Assembly: GCF_001968815.1 (NCBI RefSeq)
Contig: NZ_MIEQ01000098.1
Coordinates: forward strand, 33,675 to 97,674
DNA from: Motiliproteus sp. MSK22-1
Lineage (GTDB): Bacteria > Pseudomonadota > Gammaproteobacteria > Pseudomonadales > Balneatricaceae
Length of the DNA: 64,000 nucleotides
Direction of reading: 5' to 3'
Shown here: positions 46,696-56,527 of the stretch, in pieces
Position numbering within the stretch: position 1 is the first letter of the stretch
Layout of the letters: every line of letters starts with the position of its first letter
The notes under the pieces: model-generated
Databases searched by the model: none
What the model was told of the DNA's origin: nothing
What the model saw: only the letters and a program-made list of their open reading frames with translations
Made by a program: the position numbers and the translations under genes

Positions 46696-48003
46696 ATGCT
46701 CGACTCTAAGGAAGATGGGGCGGTTCCAGCCCCCAGAGGACAGCAACAAATATTGATTATTGATGATGCACCGGCAAACATCGGTGTTCTGGTCAGCCAA
46801 TTGGCTGATCAAAATTATCAAATATCTGTGGCACGAGGTGGCGAAGAAGGGTTGAAGCGAGCCAGGCGGATAAACCCTGACATTATCTTGCTGGACGTAT
46901 TGATGCCAGGAATCGACGGCTATGAAACCTGCGCACGACTAAAAAAAGATGATAAAACTAAAGCCATCCCTGTTGTGTTCATGAGCGCACTGGATGACAC
47001 CCAAGCGATTGTCAATGGATTAAGTGCCGGTGGCGTTGACTTTATCTCCAAGCCCTTTCACCTGGAAGAAGTAAGAGCCCGGATAGAAACTCATTTAAGT
47101 ATAAAAACCCTCCAAACTCAGCTGGCAAGAAAAATAGATCAGCTTCAACAGGAAGTCACCACCCGAAAAAGTACCGAAGAGCAATTAAAGAAGGCCCATC
47201 AACAGCTGATGCAGTCTGAAAAAATGTCGGCAATCGGGCAACTGGCTGCTGGAGTCGCACACGAAATCAACAACCCTGTAGGCTACATTCATTCAAATAT
47301 TTCCACCTTGGGCGCCTATTCCGCCGACCTGCTTAAAGTCATTTCTGCCTATGAAACTCTCGAAAAAACTCTGACCCGTGATACCCATTTACAGGCACTT
47401 GAAGAAATCAAAAAATCGGTCGATCTGGATTATCTTAAAACGGATATGATTGAGTTACTTCAGGAGACTAATGAAGGCCTTGATCGTGTCACCAAAATTG
47501 TTCAGAGCCTGAAGGACTTTTCACGCCCTGGAACAGATGATTGGCAAATTGTCGATCTCCACAAATGTCTGGAGAGCACGTTAAATGTCGCCCAAAACGA
47601 ACTGAAGTATAAAACCACTGTAGTTAAGAATTACGAGGGCATAAGGGATATTGAGTGCATTCCCGGTCAAATCAATCAGGTTCTGATGAACTTGTTGGTT
47701 AATGCGGCCCAATCTATCGATACAGCTGGAACAATTACTATCTCAACACTTCAAACAGATGAAACCGTAGTCATTCAAATCGAAGACTCCGGCAGCGGGA
47801 TACCGGAAGAGAACCTAACTCATATTTTTGAACCTTTTTATACGACAAAGCCAATAGGGAAAGGAACCGGCCTGGGCCTGGCTATATCTTACGGAATAGT
47901 CAACAAGCATAATGGAACGCTAAAAGTAGAGAGTGAGGTAGGAAAAGGCACGAAATTCATCATTACCCTTCCTACCCAGCAACCGCATCCTGCCCAAGAA
48001 TAA
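46696..48003 (+). CDS. Soluble receiver-histidine kinase fusion
   Basis: 435-aa cytoplasmic protein with no membrane segment. An N-terminal receiver domain (phospho-acceptor Asp67 in LLDVLMPG; Lys in FISKPFH) is joined by a coiled coil (about 135-175) to a HisKA domain (His189 in GVAHEINNP). An ATPase domain follows (NLLVNAAQSI, DSGSGIPEE, GTGLGLAISYGIV). This REC-HK layout suggests the kinase is switched by phosphotransfer from another kinase. No partner response-regulator gene is adjacent. Confidence 0.94.
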   Translation: MLDSKEDGAVPAPRGQQQILIIDDAPANIGVLVSQLADQNYQISVARGGEEGLKRARRINPDIILLDVLMPGIDGYETCARLKKDDKTKAIPVVFMSALDDTQAIVNGLSAGGVDFISKPFHLEEVRARIETHLSIKTLQTQLARKIDQLQQEVTTRKSTEEQLKKAHQQLMQSEKMSAIGQLAAGVAHEINNPVGYIHSNISTLGAYSADLLKVISAYETLEKTLTRDTHLQALEEIKKSVDLDYLKTDMIELLQETNEGLDRVTKIVQSLKDFSRPGTDDWQIVDLHKCLESTLNVAQNELKYKTTVVKNYEGIRDIECIPGQINQVLMNLLVNAAQSIDTAGTITISTLQTDETVVIQIEDSGSGIPEENLTHIFEPFYTTKPIGKGTGLGLAISYGIVNKHNGTLKVESEVGKGTKFIITLPTQQPHPAQE

Positions 48004-48056
48004 AATCTGTCTTAGATTCTATTCTCATTTCAGTTTCAAGCTCACTCCTTAGTCAG

Positions 48057-48224
48057 CTACTTGAATATGCAGTGCTTTGCAAAGTCGGTTGCTTCACTGG
48101 CTGTCCAATCACCCTTATCCTTATCTTTCATATTCTGACACCAGGACTCACTGCCTATTTCAGGCGAGCAGCCGCCAAGGACAGAAGCCATAATCAACAC
48201 AAACAGTATATGCTTCAAGGTCAT
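48057..48224 (-). CDS. Small DUF3012 lipoprotein
   Basis: 55-aa precursor with lipobox LGGC (ILFVLIMASVLGGCSPEIG), then the DUF3012 signature WCQNMKDKDKGDWTASEATD and FAKHC. The ATG at 48224 is preceded by GGAGAAA and is clearly preferable to the longer frame. It is predicted to be anchored in an envelope membrane; Ser follows the lipidated Cys, which favours outer-membrane sorting. Function unknown. Confidence 0.88.
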   Translation of the reverse strand: MTLKHILFVLIMASVLGGCSPEIGSESWCQNMKDKDKGDWTASEATDFAKHCIFK

Positions 48225-48456
48225 CGTAAATTTCTCCAGTATTCTCTCTACTATGTGATTAGTCAGCGAGATAGTCTTATCGGCATAACCTCCTCTTGCT
48301 AAAGGACAATTATCAATGAAGTGTTCTATACTAAAAGCTGTCATCTTGGTTACAAAAAATGAAAAAACCGAGTAAATAACCACCGCCAGATTGAATCTGA
48401 CTGTTATCGCTATTGATCGGAGTTTAGGGCTTTTAGGACAAAGAGCACTCTAACCT

Positions 48457-49230
48457 ATGTATCAGGCAATATTTTTTGACCTTAGCGGCGTCCTCTATAC
48501 CGGGAACGCAGCAATCCCCGGAGCAGTCGAAGCTGTCGCTCAAGCTCAGCGCAGTCGGTTAGCCATTCGATTTGTCACCAATACGTCCCGAAGAACAAGT
48601 AATCAAATTATCGGCGATCTAAAAAACTTAGGTTTTGATATTCCTCCAGAGCAATTATATACAGCTCCTATAGCAGCTAAACAATGGGTTAAAGAACACC
48701 AGCTCAGGCCTTATTGCCTTATCCACCAATCGATAGTTCCTGAGTTCTCTGATCTGGACCAACAAAACCCGAACGCCGTTATTATCGGAGATGCTGAAGA
48801 AAATTTCTGTTACAAAAAACTTAACTATGCATTTCAACTATGCAAAGCTGGTGCCCCTTTAATCGGAATTGGATGTAATCGCTACTTTAAGCTGGACGAC
48901 CAGCTACATCTTGATGCTGGCCCTTTTATCAAAGCAATTGAATATGCATCGTCCTCAACTCCCATCATAATGGGAAAACCTTCCGCAGATTTTTTCAAGC
49001 AGATAGTAGCGACCACAGGAGTATCAGAAAATAGCGTACTGATGATCGGTGATGACATATTTGGTGATGTACAAGGTGCAATTAAAGCGGGCCTGTCAGG
49101 CTGTCTGGTAAAAACCGGTAAGTACCTTAAGGGCGATGAATTACTGATCCAGGAAAAATTTCATATTGCCGGGACGGTTGCAGAAGCGGTGAATCTCGCC
49201 CTTAATCAGGTTCGCGAAGAACCCGATTAG
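48457..49230 (+). CDS. HAD-IIA hydrolase, LHPP-like
   Basis: 257-aa HAD-superfamily phosphatase. Motif I is FFDLSGVLYTG (nucleophile Asp8, with the LSG variant typical of LHPP-type HAD-IIA proteins), motif II FVTNTSRRT, motif III Lys in MGKPS and motif IV MIGDDIFGD. The eukaryotic relative hydrolyses phospholysine, phosphohistidine and pyrophosphate, so a phosphohistidine-related role is a possible but unproven parallel. It follows two signalling-related genes but is a separate unit. Confidence 0.9.
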   Translation: MYQAIFFDLSGVLYTGNAAIPGAVEAVAQAQRSRLAIRFVTNTSRRTSNQIIGDLKNLGFDIPPEQLYTAPIAAKQWVKEHQLRPYCLIHQSIVPEFSDLDQQNPNAVIIGDAEENFCYKKLNYAFQLCKAGAPLIGIGCNRYFKLDDQLHLDAGPFIKAIEYASSSTPIIMGKPSADFFKQIVATTGVSENSVLMIGDDIFGDVQGAIKAGLSGCLVKTGKYLKGDELLIQEKFHIAGTVAEAVNLALNQVREEPD

Positions 49231-49291
49231 TTAACCCTTGCGCAGAAATCAAAAGATCATCCTCAAATCATCACCAACCCTTACGACCGTG

Positions 49292-52200
49292 CTATATCGC
49301 CTGCTCATAGCTTGAACCCTTTTTTAACAGTGCCGCGAACTCACTGGCGTCAACGGGCCTGCTGTAGAGATATCCCTGGCCCATGTCACACCCTTCCGCC
49401 TTAAGAAACAGCTCCTGCTCAGGTTCCTCAATACCTTCAGCAACCACCTGTAAGTTCATGCTATGACCCAGTGCTATAACTGACTTTGCAATCGCCGCAT
49501 CATTGGGATCGTCGACAATATCCATCACAAAAGAACGATCAATTTTTAGCTTATTAATGGGTAACCGCTTAAGGTAACTGAGGGAAGAATAACCCGTACC
49601 AAAATCATCAATTGAAAGCTGAAGACCCAGATCTCTCAATTGATAAAGAATACGTGTAGCAAGATCGGGCTGATCCATGATAAAGCCTTCGGTGATTTCC
49701 AATTCCAGAAAGCTCGAATTACAGCCTGTTTGATCGATGATCTTTGCGAAGGTTTCAGGCAAGCTCTCCTGTTTTAACTGCCCCCCTGAAAGATTGACCG
49801 CCACACGAATCCCCTCCAGATTGACTTCTTTCGCCTCCATTTCTGCCAGATTTTTGCAAACATTTGTAAAAACCCATTCATCCACAGAAACAATCAGCCC
49901 AGCCTCTTCAGCAGTCGGCAAAAATCTATCCGGGCCTATCAGACCATGCTGAGGATGCTGCCAGCGGACAAGGGCTTCAGCTCCCATTAACCGCCCGCAA
50001 GCCAGATCATATTGCGGCTGATAATAGACAACAAACTGATTCTCATCCAAAGCAGCACGTAGGCTCGCTTCCATTTTAACCCGTTCATAGGCCTGGACAG
50101 TCATATCTTCTGTGTAAAAATGGAACGTATTACGGCCTTCATTCTTAGAACGATACATAGCGGCATCAGCATTTCTCAATAAAACTTCGGCGCTAGTACC
50201 ATCCTGAGGATAGAAGCTGATACCGATGCTGGAGGTTACATAGAATCGATGTTCATTCGCCTCGAAAGGCATATTAAGTGAATCAAGTATTTTCAATGCA
50301 ACATTTGCTGCATCCTGTGCGCTATCAATGGAATCCAGAATAAGGGTGAATTCATCCCCTCCCAGTCTGGCGATGGTGTCAATCTGTCTGACCGTGGATG
50401 TTAAGCGCTCGGCAAAGGATTTTAACAACATATCCCCCGCAATATGCCCCAAGCTGTCATTAATACTTTTGAAACGATCAAGATCAATAAAGAATAGCGC
50501 GAGCTTCTTCCGTGAACGCTTGGCTTTATGTATCGCATGTTCTAAACGATCGACAAACAGCAAACGGTTAGCTAAACCGGTTAATGGATCATGATGGGCT
50601 AAATGCGCCAAGCGACTCTCTTTATCGCGCAGCTCATCCATAATGTTAAAATACTCTGATACATCTCTAAAATTCCAAACGCGTCCGACCACTTCATTTC
50701 CCAGCAGCTGAGGCTGAGAATGACATTCAAACATGCGCCCGTCTTTCAGTTTGAACACTTCATTGGTGATGGTTTTGGTCCCCTGGTGCGAACGACGGAT
50801 CATCATTTTAAATTGTTTTCTATCCTGCAACTGCTGCAACACCAGAGGTAAAATCTGCTTTCCTGTTTTTTCTTTAATTTTCGATGCAGGAATATTGAAA
50901 AGCTGGCTAAACTTCTTATTAAAATTAAGAACCATCCCCTCCTGTGACAACGCCAGAATACCTTCTCCTGTAGACTCCAGAGTAGCCTCCAGCAATGAAA
51001 GAGTCTTCTTCTGCATTCTCTGCAGGTGACGTTCATGGGTTTTATCCCGAACTGACTTGAATAGATACTTACATCCCTGTCTCTGGAAAATACCGGTATG
51101 CACTTCCACAGGAAAGCGACGGCCATCACGACGCCGATGGTAAGTGTTAATCCATCCTTCGTTACCATCAACCTGCGGTGCTTCCTGTAAGGTAATCTCA
51201 AAGTCCTGCACACGTATTTTCTTTATTTCTCTTAGACTATATCCGTACAGGTCCAGAGCAACTCGATTTGCATCAAGACAAAGTCCTGTATCCTGGTCAA
51301 ATATTAGTAATCCATTTAGTTCATTTTCAAAAACCTGATAAAACTTATCCTCACTCTCTTTCAACTCTGAATAGCTCAAATGGAGATCGTTAGCCATCTT
51401 GTTTAACGCTTCACCAATGGTGCTCCATTCACTAATATCATGAACACTTATCTGGTTAAGCAAACGGCCTTGCCGAAACTCTTCGATTCCACTGATGATC
51501 TGCTTCAGGGGTTGATTAATACTGGTTTTCACAATTTTAAATATAATCATCGCCAGAAGCAGCATAACACTGAGTGACAGCAACAGTACTGAGACCCCGG
51601 AAGAACGAACAATAGCCTCTAAGTCATCAGCCAGTTTGCGGACAGTCTGGTTCGTCTGCTCGTCAGTCTGCTCAATCGTCTTAAGCACCCCCTTCTTATG
51701 AACAGCCAGCGTCACCAGTGAATTTGAAATAAGCCCTATGCTGCTTTCCATGGCAAGAGAACTTGCACGGTATTCCGACAATAGCGCAGAAATCTGATCA
51801 CCATACCCGGATATTTCCGGCGGTGATGCGGAAAGAGTTTCCAGTCTTAATAACAAATCATCGATCAGGGGTACGATTGATCTATCTGAAGGCTTTTTCA
51901 ACGGCATCAAAAATGCCGACATCAGAGCTGCATTTTGCTTTTCAATTTGTAACAGACTCTGGCGGTAACCGGTAATCAAAGACATTACCTGACGGATATA
52001 AGGTGCATCCTCTCCTGCAATGGTGGCATTAATCAGCTGATTACTAACATCGGCCTCGAAACGGGACATAGTGATGTTAATGCTGCGATCCAGCTCGTTG
52101 AGATGATTATAGGTCCTGTTAACAGACTGGTATTGACCAATGATTTTATCTAACTGTCGAGTGAGTTCATTCAGCCGTTCTTTTAATTCAAGATTAGTGG

Positions 52201-52513
52201 TTGTTTGAGTAATCTGGCTGATTTCAAACTGCAGACGGTTCTGCGCGCTTGTTAATGAGGAACCATCTTTATCCATTAAAAAGCTGAGCTGATCGATGTC
52301 GCCAAAAACACTTAGTAATCCCCGGGTTACTTCAGAATTACTGATGACCCGGGACATCTGAGTGGTTGCAACATCTGTTGACAGCTCCTTCACCTGGAAC
52401 AGGGATCCCAGCACCATAGTAGCTACGAGTACGAAAGCTAGGCTTATTAAAACCATGAGCATCAGCAGTTTTTTGCTGATTGAAATTCCATTCTTAAACG
52501 GATTATTCACCAC
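49292..52513 (-). CDS. Membrane GGDEF-EAL protein with substrate-binding-protein partner
   Basis: 1073 aa, GTG start behind AGGAAG. It has two transmembrane helices (about 13-35 and 302-325) with a long helical periplasmic sensor domain between them, HAMP-like (about 325-385), two PAS domains (about 390-640), GGDEF (LGGDEF near 720, inhibitory-site RQID before it) and EAL (AEALVRW near 844). Catalytic EAL residues appear intact (VNLSGGQL, LEITEG, DDFGTGYSSLSYL, LKIDRSF, AEGIEE). The upstream gene, 20 bp away, encodes a periplasmic binding protein. The arrangement recalls Vibrio NspS-MbaA, where a binding protein gates a GGDEF-EAL partner. Confidence 0.95.
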   Translation of the reverse strand: MVNNPFKNGISISKKLLMLMVLISLAFVLVATMVLGSLFQVKELSTDVATTQMSRVISNSEVTRGLLSVFGDIDQLSFLMDKDGSSLTSAQNRLQFEISQITQTTTNLELKERLNELTRQLDKIIGQYQSVNRTYNHLNELDRSINITMSRFEADVSNQLINATIAGEDAPYIRQVMSLITGYRQSLLQIEKQNAALMSAFLMPLKKPSDRSIVPLIDDLLLRLETLSASPPEISGYGDQISALLSEYRASSLAMESSIGLISNSLVTLAVHKKGVLKTIEQTDEQTNQTVRKLADDLEAIVRSSGVSVLLLSLSVMLLLAMIIFKIVKTSINQPLKQIISGIEEFRQGRLLNQISVHDISEWSTIGEALNKMANDLHLSYSELKESEDKFYQVFENELNGLLIFDQDTGLCLDANRVALDLYGYSLREIKKIRVQDFEITLQEAPQVDGNEGWINTYHRRRDGRRFPVEVHTGIFQRQGCKYLFKSVRDKTHERHLQRMQKKTLSLLEATLESTGEGILALSQEGMVLNFNKKFSQLFNIPASKIKEKTGKQILPLVLQQLQDRKQFKMMIRRSHQGTKTITNEVFKLKDGRMFECHSQPQLLGNEVVGRVWNFRDVSEYFNIMDELRDKESRLAHLAHHDPLTGLANRLLFVDRLEHAIHKAKRSRKKLALFFIDLDRFKSINDSLGHIAGDMLLKSFAERLTSTVRQIDTIARLGGDEFTLILDSIDSAQDAANVALKILDSLNMPFEANEHRFYVTSSIGISFYPQDGTSAEVLLRNADAAMYRSKNEGRNTFHFYTEDMTVQAYERVKMEASLRAALDENQFVVYYQPQYDLACGRLMGAEALVRWQHPQHGLIGPDRFLPTAEEAGLIVSVDEWVFTNVCKNLAEMEAKEVNLEGIRVAVNLSGGQLKQESLPETFAKIIDQTGCNSSFLELEITEGFIMDQPDLATRILYQLRDLGLQLSIDDFGTGYSSLSYLKRLPINKLKIDRSFVMDIVDDPNDAAIAKSVIALGHSMNLQVVAEGIEEPEQELFLKAEGCDMGQGYLYSRPVDASEFAALLKKGSSYEQAI

Positions 52514-52533
52514 ACTGACTTCCTGTCTGAGGA

Positions 52534-53568
52534 CTATTGAGTACGGACAAAGTCCGTACCTCGAAATATAATGGGTCTGGGATTAAGATTCAGCGCTTTC
52601 ATCGTCGAAACATTGAGAACCCGTCTTCCCTTAAAGTTTCGAGTAATGGGTAATTGCGCCACAGGGACCCCTTTCATCGCGCGCATAAGCATCGAAGCGG
52701 CTTTAGCACCCTGTTCTTGTCCTGTTTTTATTACTGCAGCTAAGGCTCCTTGGGCAACATGATACTGATTGGCACCTAATATCGGACCACGAAATATTGA
52801 AGTGAAGTCCGTTAACACTTGCTGATAGGATAATGTATCACCACCCTGGTCTAAAATGCCTTCAGTACTCTCTATATAAACCGCATCACAAAAAGAGTCG
52901 AGTTTTTTGGCAGCTTCAAAGAGATCATTGCGATTGTTCACCTCAGTCAAGCCACAGATGTTGACACCATAGTGATCAGAATCTTTCTTGATCTGCTTCA
53001 AAACAGCTCTTCCGGAAGAGCTGTTATTGGTGATAAAACCAACTGATGATAAGGAAGGCATCAGTTGTTTCAGAAACGAAATAGATTCTTTAACATGCCC
53101 ACGCTCCAGGACCCCTGATACATTAATATCGGGGTATCCGTATTCATCTGGCTCAGCGTTAACTCCACAAAACATAACCGGAGTCTCAACCTTAGCCTTA
53201 AGATAAGGAACGACAAACAACTGCTGGGCGTTATCATCAACAGCAATGACCCCATCGGGTTTAAGCTTTTGGTATAGCTCATAGGCTTCAGCAGCCCTGG
53301 CAGCTCCGCCACTCAAATCTGTTTTTGTATTCATATAAAAATAGGTAAGCTCACTCTGCTTAGCGAGCGTGGAATCGATTCCTTCTTTAATCTCTTTTGA
53401 CCAGCAGAAATCCTCCTCATAGCTCATCACAACCAACACTTTATTGTGTTTTTTTGCCTGTTTATCCTCATTTGCATTGGCTGAACCAGCCCCGAAAATA
53501 CCAGCAATCAGGACCAACAAAGCAAGTGATAACAGCAAGGTCGGCCGGTTGGCCATTCGACCTATCAT
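52534..53568 (-). CDS. Periplasmic ABC-type substrate-binding protein without a transporter
   Basis: 344 aa from the ATG at 53568, which follows GGAGG and begins a signal peptide (LLLSLALLVLIAGIFGAGSANA). The open frame extends 33 codons further without support. The mature part has the ABC_sub_bind (TrpX-like) fold: VLVVMSYEEDFCWSKEI, PDGVIAVDDNAQQL, VGFITNNSSSGRAVL and a late QGALAAVIKTGQEQGAKAA segment. No permease or ATPase genes lie nearby. Its neighbour is the GGDEF-EAL gene, so it is more likely a sensor subunit than a transporter component. The ligand is unknown. Confidence 0.9.
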   Translation of the reverse strand: MIGRMANRPTLLLSLALLVLIAGIFGAGSANANEDKQAKKHNKVLVVMSYEEDFCWSKEIKEGIDSTLAKQSELTYFYMNTKTDLSGGAARAAEAYELYQKLKPDGVIAVDDNAQQLFVVPYLKAKVETPVMFCGVNAEPDEYGYPDINVSGVLERGHVKESISFLKQLMPSLSSVGFITNNSSSGRAVLKQIKKDSDHYGVNICGLTEVNNRNDLFEAAKKLDSFCDAVYIESTEGILDQGGDTLSYQQVLTDFTSIFRGPILGANQYHVAQGALAAVIKTGQEQGAKAASMLMRAMKGVPVAQLPITRNFKGRRVLNVSTMKALNLNPRPIIFRGTDFVRTQ

Positions 53569-53886
53569 CTTGCACTCCTCCAAAGAGCTACGTTGATAAC
53601 CGCTCCATATCTCGTAGTGAACCATATATGCCGTAACAAACACTGAAGGAAGACAAGGCGAGTGCAAGCTGCAAAGAAAGGCAAATTACAGATCGTATAT
53701 GGCTATTCTCAAGACACTCTGATCTCCCTTAACACGGCGTCACCACCATCAGACAACATCCGGCGACTGGGGTTAAATACTAATACCACAGCTACGATTT
53801 AAAGTTCATAAAGCTTAGCGTAAACATTGATATCGATCACAAATAAGCAAGGTTTGAAGATATCTTTGCAGTTATCAAAAGATTAT
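53569..53886. other. 318-bp intergenic region
   Basis: No gene. It carries the presumed promoter of the substrate-binding-protein unit and the 3' flank of nothing on the other strand. A CRP-like sequence (about 53823-53844, TTGTGATCGATATCAATG read leftward) matches only one half-site well and lies about 260 bases from the gene, so it is only suggestive. Confidence 0.4.
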
Positions 53887-54483
53887 TCAGATCGTCTTTC
53901 GCCAAATCAACATCTGATTGTTTGCCGGCATCAGGATGTCCTGCACTAGTTTAAGCCCCTGATCTGAAGCCAGTTTATTAACATACTCAAATGAGCGAAT
54001 GGCACTCAATGGATCTCTTTTCTGGAGCCATTGGTCAAAACGAGCGTTACTTTCGCTGGTGTATTCCCCTTGATAGCGGAACGGTCCATACACTATTAGC
54101 ATTCCTTCTTTTTCCAGAATTTTTCCGACCCCACGAAAGAGATACTCCACCAGGAGTTCGCTGATGATATGTAGTGTATTGGCGGTATAAACAGCATTAA
54201 AGCCGCAATCCGGCCAGAGCTCGTCACAAACATTCAGCTCAACAGGATGTTTTACATTAGAGCCAGCATACTGCTCTAAATTGGATTGGAGACTCTGGAG
54301 GTTCTCTGATATTTCGGTAGGTTGCCAGCTTAGTGTTGGAATCTTGGTGGCAAAGTGCACTGCATGCTGACCTGAACCACTTCCAATCTCCAGAACATTT
54401 TGCCCATTATTCAGGTGCTGCCGAAGAATCTTTAAAATAGGTTCTTTGTTACGCTCGCAAGCTTCACTGAAATTAACGATCAT
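53887..54483 (-). CDS. DUF938 methyltransferase-like protein
   Basis: 198-aa SAM-dependent methyltransferase-like protein of the DUF938 (METTL26-type) family. It opens with FSEACERNKEPILKILRQHL and has SAM motif I VLEIGSGSGQHAVHF. VYTANTLHIIS and the FRYQGEYTSESNARFDQWL segment are diagnostic for the family. Its substrate is unknown. GAGG precedes the ATG. The gene lies 96 bp downstream of the DUF924 gene, probably in the same transcript. Confidence 0.92.
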   Translation of the reverse strand: MIVNFSEACERNKEPILKILRQHLNNGQNVLEIGSGSGQHAVHFATKIPTLSWQPTEISENLQSLQSNLEQYAGSNVKHPVELNVCDELWPDCGFNAVYTANTLHIISELLVEYLFRGVGKILEKEGMLIVYGPFRYQGEYTSESNARFDQWLQKRDPLSAIRSFEYVNKLASDQGLKLVQDILMPANNQMLIWRKTI

Positions 54484-54579
54484 CTACGCACCTCAGTTCC
54501 TCCAGGGGAGAGAACAAACCGGATAATACTGAATAATATATTTAACAAAACGGCTCCGTACTGGCCAGGGAACCTGGAT

Positions 54580-55119
54580 CTAAAAAGAGGAACCAGGTTG
54601 CTCCAAAAACTCCAATTCTGCCTGCGTTGATTGTCGTCCAAGCACTGCGTTTCGATGCGGATAACGCCCAAAACGATCAATAATTTCCTTATGTCTAATT
54701 TCAAAGTTATAGCTGTTTTCCAATCCTTCCTCTGAAAACAGCTGAACAGCCTGCTGATGAACAAGTGGAGATTCGCTATGCATGTATGGCATATACAGAA
54801 AGCTTCTCTGCTCAGTATCGAGACCGGCCGGAGCATTACAAGCAACAGCTTCCTGAGCGAGTGCCAGAGCGAGAGAATCCTGAGAAAAAGACTCAGCTTG
54901 GTCTCGAAAAATATTACGTGAAAACTGATCTAAAACAATAATTTCAGCCAGGCGCCCCAAGGGGTTAATACGCCAGCCAAAAAGCTCACAGTTTGCAGCA
55001 GCCTGATTAATATCCAGAAAACGTTCTTTTAGCATCTGGTCAAAAGCGGGATCTTTCTTCCACTTTTGCTGCGGTGTTACTTCCTTAAACCAGAAGTCGA
55101 TAATCGCTTGATATTCCAT
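54580..55119 (-). CDS. DUF924 family protein
   Basis: 179-aa helical protein: IIDFWFKEVTPQQKWKKDPA, LGRLAEIIVLDQFSRNIFRD, FLYMPYMHSESPLVHQQAV and a closing FGRYPHRNAVLGRQST. These are the family landmarks (TPR-like helical fold; function not established). It lies between the YceH-like gene and the DUF938 gene, all leftward, with AGGG before the ATG. Confidence 0.93.
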   Translation of the reverse strand: MEYQAIIDFWFKEVTPQQKWKKDPAFDQMLKERFLDINQAAANCELFGWRINPLGRLAEIIVLDQFSRNIFRDQAESFSQDSLALALAQEAVACNAPAGLDTEQRSFLYMPYMHSESPLVHQQAVQLFSEEGLENSYNFEIRHKEIIDRFGRYPHRNAVLGRQSTQAELEFLEQPGSSF

Positions 55120-55142
55120 AAATTTTCCCTAGCAAGTTGCCG

Positions 55143-55853
55143 CTACTCACCCAGTTGGGATCTCAACGAATCAAGATCACTGCGAAGTGTTTCTACCTCC
55201 AGTTCCAGTGCCTTCAGCCTCTGCTCCAGTTGTTCGTTAACGCTCCCCTGCGCTACAAAAGCGGCAGAATTATCACCCTGCGAACGGCCTGCGTTATCTG
55301 CTTCCTGACTGGTACCAAGGGAAAGAAATTCAGACACCTCCTGTTCCAAACCAAACAGGTGGGCAAATCTCGATTCCCGCTTTCCTGGCTCCTTAGGTAA
55401 GCAAAGCACAAGCTTGCCATCCTCACGATCAGCCAGACTGGACAAAGCACTTTCAACTTGATGAATATCATCAAAACGACATAAGCGATTTGTTCTTGTT
55501 CTCAGCTCTCCTGGTGTTTGGGGACCTCTTAAGAAAAGAACGCAAAGAATTCCCAGCTCTTGTTCAGTTAACTGTAATTCACTAAATTCAGTATTACAAA
55601 AACGGTGCCCATACTTTACCACTCGACTCCCAAAACCCGACTCTTCCCGAGTCAGCCTTTTTTTGGCAAGTTCATCCAGAGTTTCCTGAACGACTGATTC
55701 AGACAGTTCCAGCACCGGTTCTCGATTACTTTTCTGGTTGCAGGCGTTAACAAGTGCGTTAAGGGACAAAGGGTACTGGTCCGGTGTGGTTCTCTCTTTT
55801 TCAAGAAGACAACCGATGACCCTCAATTCATTAGGTGATAATTTCATCTCCAC
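55143..55853 (-). CDS. YceH family (DUF480) winged-helix protein
   Basis: 236-aa protein with two tandem winged-helix domains: [30 protein letters not shown] opening (seen as VIGCLLEKE and [12 protein letters not shown]), then [20 protein letters not shown]. It ends in a C-terminal coiled coil ([20 protein letters not shown]). E. coli YceH is structurally known but its role is unclear. A GTG at 55853 gives MEMKLSP; the ATG two codons later is equally plausible. Confidence 0.93.
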   Translation of the reverse strand: MEMKLSPNELRVIGCLLEKERTTPDQYPLSLNALVNACNQKSNREPVLELSESVVQETLDELAKKRLTREESGFGSRVVKYGHRFCNTEFSELQLTEQELGILCVLFLRGPQTPGELRTRTNRLCRFDDIHQVESALSSLADREDGKLVLCLPKEPGKRESRFAHLFGLEQEVSEFLSLGTSQEADNAGRSQGDNSAAFVAQGSVNEQLEQRLKALELEVETLRSDLDSLRSQLGE

Positions 55854-56065
55854 TCAAGGTATCCTTCTACAGCAACGTGAAGTTGTAAATATGCGACCTT
55901 CTCAGGAACTTATCAACAAAAAACCAGTAAAGATAACAGGGTACCGCCGGAAAACACCGCTAACTGAAACAAGTCCCTTGGTCATTCAGAGTTATGCTAG
56001 CCCCCGTATGGAAAACTAATAGATTTTCTACAAAGCAGTAATTTTATGGATTGTCTTAATCTGTA

Positions 56066-56096
56066 AAAAAGGGGCTCCGATCTGGAGCCCCTTTTT
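56066..56096. terminator. Strong bidirectional terminator
   Basis: Arms AAAAAGGGGCTCC and GGAGCCCCTTTTT with a 5-base loop, so each strand ends in a T-run. It follows the leftward gene at 56141 by 45 bases and separates it from the yceH unit. Confidence 0.85.
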
Positions 56097-56140
56097 AAAG
56101 TAGCTGTTCAGAGGAACCTGAACAGGCAAAAATGTCCGTG

Positions 56141-56527
56141 TTACTGATAAATCCGGTCCTGGAACAAGTCGACAGGGTTTTCCAGCTGATCATCATCCTT
56201 CAGGAATGCAGTCTTACCCTGTAGAATAACACCCTTGGACTTAAACCAACGCTCCACCTCTTCAACCACATCTTCTGCCTGTGCTCGTTTCATGTAGGCA
56301 GAAACTATCTGATAAAAATAAGCCCCGATCAGACCTGCCCCGACACCAAGATAAAATTCTGAGTGCATCGAAAACAACAAAGCCAGGACCCCTACAATCC
56401 ATATGCGGCTTGCTTTGGCCTGTTTTAAGGCGTTATTTGCCGATTCTCCCTTAGTGTAATGATCCTCAAATCGTCGATAGTTACGCTGATATTCACTCTT
56501 TAAAAAAGCAGACAGATGTTGATTCAT
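56141..56527 (-). CDS. Small membrane protein, unknown function
   Basis: 128 aa starting MNQHLSAFLKSEYQRNYRRF at the ATG at 56527; the frame runs ten codons further without a better ribosome site. Two closely spaced hydrophobic segments (IWIVGVLALLFSM and FYLGVGAGLIGAYFYQIV) form a hairpin, flanked by charged cytoplasmic helices. A C-terminal segment reads VERWFKSKGVILQGKTAFL. I do not recognise the family. It ends at a strong terminator. Confidence 0.75.
   Translation of the reverse strand: MNQHLSAFLKSEYQRNYRRFEDHYTKGESANNALKQAKASRIWIVGVLALLFSMHSEFYLGVGAGLIGAYFYQIVSAYMKRAQAEDVVEEVERWFKSKGVILQGKTAFLKDDDQLENPVDLFQDRIYQ

Noticed and set aside
53823..53844. CRP-like site upstream of the substrate-binding-protein unit
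   Set aside because: Only one half-site is good and it is about 260 bases from the gene; too weak to list as a regulatory site.
54480..54845. 121-residue leftward frame inside the DUF924 gene
   Set aside because: Overlaps a clear family member in another frame and shows no recognisable features.
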